Source: an uncultured Candidatus Altimarinota bacterium (GTDB lineage Bacteria; Patescibacteriota; Gracilibacteria; BD1-5; UBA2023). Taken from it: a DNA stretch of 38,764 nucleotides. The position numbers were made by a program, and so were the translations under genes. The stretch spans positions 1-38,764 of the forward strand of contig CALHQS010000028.1 of the NCBI GenBank assembly GCA_938036655.1, given 5' to 3'. Position 1 is the first letter of the stretch. The number at the start of each line of letters is the position of its first letter. The notes beneath the pieces were generated by a model that was not told where the DNA came from, did no database searches, and saw only the letters and a program-made list of their open reading frames with translations. This document shows positions 7,887 through 17,156 of the stretch, one piece after another.

Positions 7887-9404
7887 TTATAAAACTTTTT
7901 GAAAATGATTTCCGAATTTCAGGTTTGTTTTTTTGATCATAGCTTCTGTGGAGGGATCTGGGTTGGTATGATGTTTACGATAGAGTGTTTCGACCGCATT
8001 AGTATCACCAAGCAAGGCAACTTTCATAAGGAGTTCGGCATTTGTTTTGTCATCACCCAAAAAAGTTCCTACCAAAAAAAGATTGATATTTTGTTCTTGA
8101 TTGAGTTCATTTGGACTGATTTTTCCTTTGGAATTGTATGCCTGAGTGATAAAATCTGGATGCCCTCCAACTTTCGGATCTGGCATTTTACTATTATTGG
8201 CGTATTTCATATATGTTCGCTGATATACTTCATACGTCGTAAAATGATTGGTCCCTCGATATGCCGCTACGCGTGCTCCAGTTTTTTTGTCGTGTCCATC
8301 CAAAATCTGAAAAGGTCATGTCGCGGTCGAATTTTTATTATTGACATATTGTCCGTCGCTACTCTCAATATGCAGCACATATTTCATAAAATATATAACA
8401 TTTTGCTCTATGACACGCCTTTGAGATGAGGAAAATTTACTATAGTCAATTTGCGCCTTAGCAAAAATATCACTCAAAATAATTTTCGAAGACTCCGGAA
8501 GTCCGCGTTGATCCAGATAAGCTGAAATCGGCGCGCGTTGTTCGTGAGGCGTTCTTATAAAATCCTTGTCAATCGCATTCATTTTTGGGAAGGCCTGTTT
8601 GATGGGTTGGCTCACATATGTGACATACACAGAAAGATTTTTTTCATCTTCCAGAAAAATAATTGTATTTTCAACATCAGCTTGCACAAGAATTTCTTTG
8701 AGAATTTGCAATTGTTTGCCCCTCATTGATTGCCTGGAGCCATTTTTATCAATAATATGCGTTTTACTGATTTGAAAGGCAGGCATTGTCATTATTTTTG
8801 GATAGTTTTTGAGATTGAGTTCGCGAATATTGGTGATGTGCATTTTGCTATTCGTATTTTCCCAAAATTTCGATCAAATCGTATCTATTATTTGTGCGGT
8901 ATCTCGCGTTACTAATGTTTGTTTTTTTGTAATCAAATCATTTGAGATATCGTATTTTCATCCCTGTTTTTGATAAATATCCACAAGCCAGCCTTTGGGA
9001 TTTTTTCGATTATAAAATACTTCATCAATTTGCGTTTTTCATTTTGATGATTCCAAAAAATGCCTCTGGCGAGCCTTTTGTGTATGATTTGTGTTTCTTT
9101 GGTCAGCCTTGGATACATGAACATTGCGATGATTAATTCCGTATGTTTTTTGGATTTGGGCAATTTCTGGATCTTTTGAAAGTAAAATTCCTTGATCAGA
9201 AACCGGAAAATGCGGGACTTTTTCCGGTTTATCACAATCAGTAAGTACCCGTAAAATGCGATATTGATTGTCGGTACATATTTCTTCTGATTGAGATTTG
9301 AGATACATCTTTCATCCTACAGCAAGCGCTCCAACCAAAATACCTCCAGTGATAATTGTTTTGAGGTTCCCTGATTTTGATTCATTTTTTGGTGAATTCG
9401 TCAT
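7887..9404 (-). CDS. Membrane-anchored lysozyme-like/SLT-type peptidoglycan lytic protein
   Basis: 505 residues after reading five UGAs as glycine. A short polar N-terminus precedes one membrane helix (about 14-32, TIITGGILVGALAVGG), so most of the chain should be outside the membrane. A long middle region has no recognised domain. Near the end, HIESSDGQYVNN with Glu about 347, followed by STATGPFQILDG, matches the catalytic Glu and the S/T-A-x-GPFQ element of SLT/lysozyme-like folds. The match is motif-level only. The C-terminal part carries conserved-looking KVALLGDTNAVETLYRKHH. It has its own consensus promoter. Likely role: cleaving peptidoglycan glycan strands, for growth, secretion-complex insertion or attack on another cell. 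Confidence 0.7.
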
Positions 9405-9427
9405 TATTTTTTTCGTTAATTGGTTAG

Positions 9428-9456
9428 ATTATAAAATATTTTAAAAATTTTGTCAA
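9428..9456 (-). promoter_or_regulatory. Promoter of the lysozyme-like gene
   Basis: On the - strand: TTGACA (9456-9451), 17-bp spacer, TATAAT (9433-9428): a full consensus promoter, 23 bases before the ATG at 9404. Confidence 0.85.
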
Positions 9457-9470
9457 TAAAAGCTGAAATA

Positions 9471-9492
9471 AAAAACTCCAATTGGAGTTTTT
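9471..9492 (-). terminator. Terminator of alaS
   Basis: Perfect palindrome AAAAACTCC/AATT/GGAGTTTTT. The alaS stop codon (9492-9494) touches its edge. Confidence 0.8.
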
Positions 9493-11300
9493 TATTTTGT
9501 GAGTGTTGCTTTGATACGACGAACACCTGCTGATGAGGCTTCTTCTTTTATAATTTTGAATGTTCCCATATCTTGAGAATTTTCAACATGAGGTCCTCAA
9601 CAAAGTTCACGAGAATAGATAGTTCCATCAGTACCTGCCATAGTATATACTTTTACAGTATCTGGATATTTTTCCCAGAAACTTCCCTCAACACCTTGGG
9701 CTTTAGCTTCCTCTTTTGGCATTTGTGAAATGCTTGTAGCAAATCCCTTTTGGATGGCGTTATTTACATATTCTTCAACTGCCTTTTTTTGTTCATCGGT
9801 CATTTTTTCAGGGTGTGTAAAGTCAAATCTGAGGCGCTCTGGTGTGATATTAGAACCTGCTTGATGTACGTGTTCACCTAGAATTTCTCGTAGTCCCGCG
9901 AGCATAAGGTGACAAGCTGAGTGAAGTGCTACCGTTTCGGCAGAATTGTCGCCCAGTCCACCTTTAAATTTTCCAGCAGCAGCAGTTCGAGATTTTTCTT
10001 GATGCGCCTCAAATGCTTTATTGAATCCGTCAATATCAACTGTCAGGCCTTTCTCCTTCGCAAGCTCTACGGTCATCTCAAGGGGGAAGCCATATGTATC
10101 AAAAAGTGTAAAAGCGCGTGTTCCGGCAATCTGTGTTGGGCGATTTCCAGTTTTTTCAAAGGCAATATCAAATCCGCGAACAATTTTTTCAAATTCTTTA
10201 ATTCCATCCTTGAGTGTCTTGGCGAAGCGATTTTCTTCGTTTGTAAGTTCTGTGAGGATTTTTTCAGAATTTTCCTTGATTGATGGATAGATGTCCTCAA
10301 ATTGAGAAATATAAATTTTCGCAATTTCATTCGTAAACATGCCTTCAAATCCCATTTTATGAGCTTCACGAATGGCACGACGAATCAGGCGACGTAAAAT
10401 ATATCCTTGATCAATATTTTTTGGTACTACACCATCAGAAATCATGTGAGTTGCTGAACGAATATGATCAGCAATGATTCGTGCCGATTTTTCGGAATAA
10501 TTTTCATCTCCGACCATCTCACGAATTTTCGTGAGTGATGGAACAAAGAGATCAGTCTCATATACAGATTTCAATTTGTTGAGAGTTACAGTACATCGCT
10601 CGATACCCATACCAGTATCTACACACTTTGCTGGGAGCTCCACGAGAGTTTTTTCGTCCACTCGATTGTACTGCATGAATACGTTATTCCAGATTTCCAT
10701 CCAGTTATCTGGGTCAGTTCCTTTGTTGGAATTCATTGGAGGCTTGCCTTCACCCATCCAATAGAAAATTTCACTATCTGGTCCGCACGGTCCTGTTGGT
10801 CCAGCTGCCCACCAGTTATCTTCTGCTGGTAGATAGGCAATTTTATGTTCTGGAACGCCAATTTTTTTCCAGATTTCTGCAGATTCTTCATCACGAGGTG
10901 CATTTTCATCGCCCTCAAATACGGTTACAGAAATCATATCAGGATCAAGTCCCAGCCACTCTGGGCTTGTCAAAAATTCCCAACTCATAGCGATAGATTC
11001 CTCCTTAAAATAATCGCCCAATGACCAGTTTCCAAGCATTTCAAAGAATGTTAGATGCGTGTCATCACCAACATCATCGATATCACCAGTTCGTACACAT
11101 TTTTGTACATCGGCAAGGCGTTTCCCGAGTGGATGTCGCTCACCAAGTAGATAGGGAACGAGTGGCTGCATCCCGGCAGTATTAAAAAGTACAGATGGAT
11201 CATTTTCTGGCACGAGCGGCGCAGAAGGGATGATTGCGTGATTTTTTGTTTTAAAGAATTCGAGATATTTGCTACGAATGTCAGATGAAAGAATTGTCAT
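9492..11300 (-). CDS. alaS: Alanyl-tRNA synthetase lacking the C-Ala domain
   Basis: Charges tRNA-Ala. The 602-residue product begins with class II catalytic motifs (KTKNHAIIPSAPLVPENDP, FNTAGMQPLVPYL, then AAGPTGPCGPDSE) and has a tRNA-recognition region and an editing domain. The zinc ligands of the editing site are HSACH (about 458-462) and CGGPH (567-571). The first glycine after that Cys is a UGA, so the standard code would cut the protein exactly inside the zinc site. After VRRIKATLTK it stops. Most bacterial AlaRS have some 850-880 residues with an oligomerisation/C-Ala domain at the end; that is absent. Short forms are known from some reduced genomes. The intact editing motifs and a terminator at the stop argue for a natural end, not a truncation. 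Confidence 0.94.
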
Positions 11301-11322
11301 ATTAAAAATAAAGAATACGAAT

Positions 11323-11328
11323 ATTATA
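11323..11328 (-). promoter_or_regulatory. -10 box of the alaS promoter
   Basis: Perfect TATAAT on the - strand, 22 bases before the alaS ATG, in the 59-base gap after the permease gene. No good -35 hexamer is evident at 16-18 bp. Confidence 0.5.
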
Positions 11329-11359
11329 TAGAAAATTTAAAAATGAAAAGTTTTTTTGC

Positions 11360-12559
11360 TTATTTTTCGTATTTTTTTCGAATTTTCCAATCCAAAATCA
11401 AAACGAGCACAAAAAATAGTGATAAATTTAAAAATCCGAATGATATAATTTCTCAAATTGAAAGGCTTTGGTGAGCGAAAAAAATTCATTTTTCTTGAAT
11501 GATTTGCAGAATTTTTGGATGAATATTTTGCATAAAGAAAGCGCTCGCCAAAATTCCAAAAATAATTCCAAAAAACGAGAAAAATAGTGGTTCTCCAATG
11601 GTGAGAATATATGATTTTATTGATTTTAAGCCAAAAAGTGAAGTCATCTGAAAATAACTTTTTCGTTCACGAAAATATCAGAAGAGCAAAAAACAGAAAA
11701 AAACCACAAACATTCCTGCAAGAAAACTTCCAATTCCTCACAAAATCACACCCGCAATCATGATTTTTTCTTCCGTTTTTTTGATATCGTCCATTGAAAA
11801 ACGAATATTGAGACCAGGGTGGCTCTGAACGATCGTATCGCGTAAATCAGGATTTTTCATATATGCCACGATTTTATATGGAGCACCCAGAGAAAAACCA
11901 ATTTCTTCGAGTTTTTGCTTGACAATTGACTCAGGAAGAACAATTCCAAATCCTGGAAAATCGTTGCTAATCGCGGAGAGTGTTCCAGTAATTGGCGCTG
12001 CGATATTATTGGTAGAATTAAAAATTTTGGATTTTCCAAAAGTAAATTCGATTTTTTGTCCAAGTAAGAATTCTGCCGACATTTGTGGGAAAAATTTTGA
12101 ACTCCCTGCAAATTGCGTGTTGTAAAGATCGACCATCGTTCGCGACATTCCTACAGGAATTATTGATTTTTTGCTTTCCAAAGCGCTATCTGTGACAGAA
12201 AAAACTGGAATATCGCTTTCAAGTGCAAAAGAAAAAAATCAAAATTTGGCGCTGACAGGAATTTGTACCAAACGAAAAATTTGAATATTTTCGAGATTTT
12301 TATCTTGCTCAATTTCTTGAATTTTTCCCTCTGGCAAGCCCTCTTCTTTACTAAAAATATTAAGAATATTTGTATCCGCCGAAATGGTTAGTCGATTTGG
12401 ATTATTTCCCAAATACGAAAAATGCTTGATAACTGCTTGCGTATTTTGGTACGCATAAATCCCAAAAATTCCGATCAAAAAAACAAAAAAAATACTGAAT
12501 ACGATGGCAATACTTCGAAAAAAATGTTTAAAAATATGTTTGAAAAAAAACGAAAACAT
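11360..12559 (-). CDS. ABC transporter permease, FtsX/MacB-like
   Basis: 399 residues after reading five UGAs as glycine. Topology is one N-terminal membrane helix (about 13-35), a 230-residue extracytoplasmic region, then three C-terminal helices (about 270-300, 310-335, 355-385). This is the classic FtsX/MacB/LolC permease layout. Its ATG overlaps the ATPase stop (TAATG), so the two are translationally coupled and form one transporter. Such transporters do not usually import. They move lipids, lipoproteins or peptides outward, or transmit force to cell-wall hydrolases. A true FtsX paired with peptidoglycan hydrolases is one possibility, but nothing in the sequence decides the substrate. Confidence 0.8.
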
Positions 12560-13158
12560 TAGGAAAGTGGTTGTAAAGTGATAATTTTAGTGGCAATTTC
12601 TCTGTATTCGTGGTGATGCGTCGCAATACAAATCGCACTATTTTTTTGATTTTTTAAAAATTGAAAAATTTTTTCAAAAAGTCGCGCATCAAGATTGCTT
12701 CCGGGCTCGTCGAGAATGACAATTTTTGGCTTATGAACAAATGCTCGAACCATATTTACGCGTTCTCGTTGACCCGCAGAAAGATTTTTTACGCTATGAT
12801 TTTCGAGTGATTTGATTTCAAAGATGTCTAATAATTCTTCATAAAAATCTCGATCAATCGTTATTGCTGTAAAAAATTCGAGAAATAAAATATTTTCGCG
12901 AACACTCATTTCTTCAAAGAATGGCCCACCCACAAAACTGTATCCAAAATTTTTCTGTCTATCAGTAAGGGAAGGGTCAAAAATAATTGTGCCATTCGAT
13001 GGTTTGCGAATATTTCCAATAATTTCTAAAAGTGTAGATTTTCCTACTCCGGAAGGTCCATAGATGGTCAAAAAATCCCCAATTTCAAGTGTTTCTGAAA
13101 TTTTTTCAAAAAGGGGATAATAATAAGAAAAGCCGATATTTTTCAGCGAAATAAGCAT
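12559..13158 (-). CDS. ABC transporter ATPase, FtsE/LolD-like
   Basis: 199-residue nucleotide-binding subunit. It has Walker A GPSGVGKST, signature LSAGQRERV, Walker B IVILDEPGSNLD and H-loop ATHHHE. The start is taken at 13158 (MLISLKNIGFSYYY). A longer frame would run into rlmE in another frame and add residues with no family match. There is no in-frame UGA. It lies 1 base after rlmE and overlaps the permease gene. The small size and lack of fused membrane part fit FtsE/LolD/MacB-type ATPases. Confidence 0.9.
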   Translation of the reverse strand: MLISLKNIGFSYYYPLFEKISETLEIGDFLTIYGPSGVGKSTLLEIIGNIRKPSNGTIIFDPSLTDRQKNFGYSFVGGPFFEEMSVRENILFLEFFTAITIDRDFYEELLDIFEIKSLENHSVKNLSAGQRERVNMVRAFVHKPKIVILDEPGSNLDARLFEKIFQFLKNQKNSAICIATHHHEYREIATKIITLQPLS

Positions 13159-13159
13159 A

Positions 13160-13786
13160 TTATTTTTTTCCTTGGCAAATAAAATATTCCTCAAAACTAC
13201 GATCACGACACGCTTTTGGCTTGAATCGTGATAATTTTTTAAAATGTTGTTTAATTGGTCCGATGAGATCGTTGACATCTTCTCCAACAAAAACCTTGAG
13301 CATGAGCGTAGCATCTTTTTTGAGAAAAACTTTAGCAACATCCAAAATCGCTAGATTGAGTTCTACTGACTTGTACTGATCCACCCCAGTCATACCTGTT
13401 GTCGCGGGTGCGATATCTGAAGTAATGAGATCAAATTGAGGATTTTCATCAGGATTTTTATTTTCAATTCCAATATTTTTCAAAAAATCACAAATTTTTT
13501 CGTATTCAAAAATACTTTCTTGAAGTAAAAAAATGTTTGGATAGCCAAAATTTGGGTCGATTTTTTTAATGTCAATTCCGACTACTTTTCCTTTTTGTCC
13601 AACGATTTTTGCAATCACCTGTAAAAAACTCCCTGGCGCCGCACCAACATCAAGCACATTCATATTTGGCTTGATAAGATTATATCGCTCTTGAAGTTCC
13701 AAAAGTTTGAACGCGCTGCGGGCGCGATATCCCATTTTTTTGGCTTTAATAAAGTACGGATCATGAATTTGAAAAGGCTTTGGCAT
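13160..13786 (-). CDS. rlmE: 23S rRNA 2'-O-methyltransferase RlmE (FtsJ/RrmJ)
   Basis: Methylates the ribose of a uridine in the A-loop of 23S rRNA during late 50S assembly. The 208-residue product has the family order: Lys in YRARSAFKLLELQ, SAM motif VLDVGAAPGSFLQV, Asp in LITSDIAPATTG, Lys in LMLKVFVGED, and Glu in RSFEEYFICQG, giving the K-D-K-E tetrad. There is no in-frame UGA. It is the first gene of a - strand run with the ABC pair and is divergent from the orn-like gene. Confidence 0.94.
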   Translation of the reverse strand: MPKPFQIHDPYFIKAKKMGYRARSAFKLLELQERYNLIKPNMNVLDVGAAPGSFLQVIAKIVGQKGKVVGIDIKKIDPNFGYPNIFLLQESIFEYEKICDFLKNIGIENKNPDENPQFDLITSDIAPATTGMTGVDQYKSVELNLAILDVAKVFLKKDATLMLKVFVGEDVNDLIGPIKQHFKKLSRFKPKACRDRSFEEYFICQGKK

Positions 13787-13795
13787 AATTTTATT

Positions 13796-13823
13796 TTGAC
13801 AAGAAACTATATTGTGTTAAAAT
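13796..13823 (+). promoter_or_regulatory. Promoter of the orn-pepF-ruvC run
   Basis: TTGACA (13796-13801), 16-bp spacer, TAAAAT (13818-13823); 26 bases before the ATG at 13850. Confidence 0.7.
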
Positions 13824-13849
13824 GAGCCAGATTATTTTATTTGTTATCA

Positions 13850-14470
13850 ATGGAAAAGCAACAAAAAATTTGAAGATATTTAATTATGGATTTGGAAATG
13901 ACTGGCCTGAATCCTTTTCAACATGGGGTTATTGAGGTAGGAATGATGGTGATGGATGATAAATTTGAGATTATTGGAGAGTTTTTTATGGATTTGTGTC
14001 CACCGCCTAGCATTATTATTGATCAAGAAGCACTCAAATATAATGGTTTTACGCTCGAAAGAATTGCTCACGGGAAAAGTTATGAAGAGTTTACGGAATT
14101 TTTTGTACAATTTTTGGCTGCTTATTTTCCAAATGATGAAAAACCTATTATTGTTGGGCAATATGTAACTGCTGATTTGTCATTCTTGGCTTCAGTATTT
14201 CATCATGCACGCCGAAATTCAGTATATTTGAAACTCGGGAACGATATTATTGATACCAAATCCATTGCGAATGTTCGTAATGCGGTTGCACGCTATCATG
14301 ATCAGGAAGTTCCACACAAATCAACAAGTCTCTCAAAAACTGGTGGTCTTGCGGAGTATCTTGGAGTTTCTGAATATCAAGCACATACAGCTCGTGGAGA
14401 TATTCTCGCAACACGAGAAGTATTGATTAAATTTTTAAAGCTGGAAGGCGGATGCATCACTCAGAATTAA
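13850..14470 (+). CDS. orn: DEDDh 3'-5' exoribonuclease, oligoribonuclease-like
   Basis: 206 residues. MDLEMTGLNP holds the first Asp/Glu pair (about 14 and 16), VTADLSFLASVF the second Asp, and HTARGDILATREVL the His and final Asp of a DEDDh exonuclease. DLEMTGL is typical of oligoribonuclease, which degrades 2-5-nt RNAs. A DnaQ/epsilon-like proofreading role is the main alternative. The ATG at 13850 is preferred over the internal one at 13886 because reading the UGA at 13871-13873 as Gly restores the leading strand (IGRYLIMDLEM). The stop is UAA. The following peptidase gene starts 18 bases before this one ends. Confidence 0.82.
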
Positions 14471-15912
14471 CATCCTCATGGAATCTTGATGAATTTTATT
14501 CATGATTTGATGATATAAATTTTCATCAGGATTTTTTATTATTGCAAAATCTATCACAAAATTTCATAAAAAAATATAAACATACTTTCCATACTTTCCA
14601 TACTTCTGAAAAATTATTACGATTTTATGAAGAAAATGAGGAAATTTCTAAGCTTGCTGAAAAGATAAAATATTTTATTTTCTATAAAAATTTTTTAGAT
14701 ATTTCCTCACAAGGTCAAGAATATCTCAAAAAACTTAACATGCTTATGTCAGATTTTTTTCAGAAATTTGAAAAAATAGTTGACGAGTGCAGGGAAGATT
14801 TTTATAAAAATTTAGAAATTCTTGTACAAGAACCTGAATTTGAGAAATTTCGATTTGCTATTTTACAATGAATTTCACAAAAACGCCGCCGAAAAAATAG
14901 TTTTGTTTCAAAAACATTTTTTCAAAATGCTTTGCAAATACAAGCAAAAATTCAAGAATATGTAAATATACAGAATCGTTTTGATGGAGCTGAACTTGAT
15001 AAGAATTCTTTTGCAGAATCTGCATTGAACATCTATTTTTCTTTGACTCAATTACGAGTACAGAATGTAAAAATTTTGTGATATCAGAATTGTGTTGAAC
15101 AGCAATGCGATGAATACATGATTTCTCCAGGATTTTTTAATCAGATTGTTCGCCAATCAGATAATATTTCTCTTTGAGAGGAAAAAAATCACTTCTGAAT
15201 GAATGATACCGAATTTTTCTTAAATGATACATTCGATATTATTTATAAAGCTCTCCGTTGATATCATCCGTCACTGTGAAGATTTTTGGAAAATCTTTTG
15301 TGTAGTTGAAAAATTTTTATAGATCAAGCAAAAAAACAACAGTCTCAAGCCTTTACTACTGGTGCTCTCTGATTTTCGGCCTATGTATATGTTCCATTTT
15401 CATGAAAAATTGATGATATTTTTACTCTTATTCATGAACTTGGTCATGCATATCAATTACAAAAATCACAACACTATTCTGCTTTTCATTTTTCCGCTTC
15501 GCCATTTTTATGAGAATTTTGTGCTGTATTTTTTGAGAAAATTCTTGAAAAATTCCTAATAAATCAAAAGTATAAAAAGTATGATTTTTCATATTTTAAA
15601 CAAAAAGGTGATATATTATCGTATTCAAGGGAAATTTTTGACATGGAGAAAAAAATACATGCAAATATTGAAACATGAAAAATTCAAACTACGGATGATT
15701 TTAGAAAATGTATTTGAGAAAAATTTTCTTCATTATTTGATTTTTTGAGCTATCAGCATATTATGTATTCACCATTTTATACGGCAACATATATTTTTGC
15801 ACATACTTTGGTGCCTCATTTTTTTGAAAAACATGGCTTTGCAGATTTTCAGAAAATTGCTTCAAAATGAGGATCTGAGAGTATTGATTCTATTTTTGCT
15901 CAATATTTTTAA
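14452..15912 (+). CDS. pepF: M3-family oligoendopeptidase (PepF-like)
   Basis: 486 residues, shattered with the standard code because it carries 14 in-frame UGAs, the most in the window. With UGA=Gly it opens MHHSELTSSWNLDEFYSGFDD, the usual PepF-type W-x-L-x-x-x-Y/F-x-G start. The zinc site is LIHELGHAYQ (HExxH), with the third ligand probably in GEFCAVFFEKI about 25 residues on. A further family stretch is the aromatic SPFYTATYIFAHTL near the C-terminus. PepF enzymes cut short peptides in the cytoplasm. It is about 100 residues shorter than typical PepF. It overlaps the orn-like gene by 19 bases and ends 3 bases before ruvC. Confidence 0.85.
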
Positions 15913-15915
15913 AAT

Positions 15916-16383
15916 ATGATTATTTTGTGAATTGATCCAGGAACTACGACGGTGGGTTTTTCTTTTCTGGAAAAGGAAAATAAAAAAATTCGCGTTCTCG
16001 AATATGGCGTGATTTCGACACCTCCAAAAATTTCTTTGTCAGAAAAATTATTGCTTATTTCCGCGGATTTGAATGAACTGATTGATTTATATCAACCAAC
16101 ACTTGCTGGGGTTGAGAAACTATTTTTTGTACGGAATGTGACCAATGGAATTGATGTGGCGCATGCGAGAGGTGTTATTTTGTATACACTTGCGTCTCGT
16201 GGAATTATTTTTCAAGAATATACACCATTGCAGGTGAAACAGGGGATTACGGGAAGTGGAAATGCGAAAAAACCTCAAATTCAGCGCGCGGTCACTATGA
16301 TTTGTTGACTTCAAGAAATTCCAAAACCAGATGATGCGGCTGATGCTCTTGCAATTGCTTATTTGACAGCATTATACGCATAA
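15916..16383 (+). CDS. ruvC: Holliday-junction resolvase RuvC
   Basis: Cleaves Holliday junctions with RuvAB during recombination. The 155-residue protein starts MIILGIDPGTTTVGF, whose Gly5 is a UGA. The catalytic acids are Asp7, Glu about 67 (GVEKLFF) and Asp residues about 139-143 (PDDAADALAIA). Two UGAs (Gly) occur, the second in MICGLQEIPKPDD. Length is normal for the family. It follows the peptidase gene by 3 bases; ruvA and ruvB are not in the window. Confidence 0.95.
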
Positions 16384-16401
16384 AACTTTTTAAAAATTAT
16401 C

Positions 16402-16429
16402 TTGATTTTATAGATTTTTTTCATAAAAT
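16402..16429 (+). promoter_or_regulatory. Promoter of the membrane protein/PLD pair, leaderless type
   Basis: TTGATT (16402-16407), 16-bp spacer, TAAAAT (16424-16429). The ATG at 16436 lies 6 bases after the -10 box, which puts the expected transcript start on the A of ATG. Confidence 0.65.
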
Positions 16430-16435
16430 CGAGTT

Positions 16436-17155
16436 ATGCAACTCATTATCGCGCTTGCCAACACATTTCGAGTTACACCATTTGATGTTTTTTTCTTTCT
16501 TGGTGCTTTTTTTGGTGTTTTTTTATTGTATTACTTTGTCCCACTTCGAAGGCTTTTTGAGGTGGGATTTGGTGCGATTGTGGGGCTAGGTGTCTATATT
16601 TTGCTTTCCGTGTTGTTGCTTAAAAATACAGACTTATGAACTGCTGGCGGCATGCTTCCTTTTGGAATGTCCGTTTTCATTATTTCTGTGGCGGTATACC
16701 TTGTTTTTATTTTGGCAGTTATTTTTCCAATGCACGGTGGTCTCGTGATTTCTGAGACGACAAACCCTATTTTGTACACATTACAATTCTTATTTGTGAG
16801 TTTTTTCTTGATTATTGGACTTGCCTCAGTGCTTGTTTATATGATTGAGCAGACATATATTTTCCAAGTTGGAACCGTATTTGTGTGGATTCGTGACTGG
16901 GGTTATTATCAGCAAACGATTCGATTTTCAAGTCTTTTTAAGTTCATTATTACCCACCAAAATATTATTATTCCGCTTGGAGTTGTACTGATGATTTATA
17001 AAATATTTTTCTCAAATCTCGTTTCTGCGGTGGTGCTTTCGCTTGTTTACAATCTTTCGAGAGTTGGATTTTATCGAAAAAAAGATGATTCTAGTTATCG
17101 TGTAGAATTTCACGAAATTGGTGGAAATTCAGAATCATCAGAGGAGGAATCATAG
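16436..17155 (+). CDS. Integral membrane protein, unknown function
   Basis: 239 residues with about five membrane helices (roughly 16-35, 43-62, 76-97, 108-135, 173-195). It ends in a charged tail with an acidic run (SEEES). One in-frame UGA (Gly68) lies between helices 2 and 3. I recognise no family. The downstream lipoprotein gene begins 1 base after its UAG stop. That gene's ribosome-binding site (GAGGAGG, 17141-17147) lies within the last codons, so the two are probably made together. A role at the cytoplasmic membrane in partnership with the PLD-like lipoprotein is inference. Confidence 0.7.
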
Positions 17156-17156
17156 T

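Noticed and set aside
12559..13341. Longer start for the ABC ATPase (260 residues)
   Set aside because: The extra N-terminus overlaps rlmE in another frame and has no ABC homology. The ATG at 13158 gives the normal ATPase start.
14452..15912. Row of short disrupted ORFs that looks like a decaying pseudogene
   Set aside because: All interruptions are UGA only, none is UAA or UAG, no frameshift is needed, and the joined protein keeps the M3 zinc site. The same holds for the other split genes.
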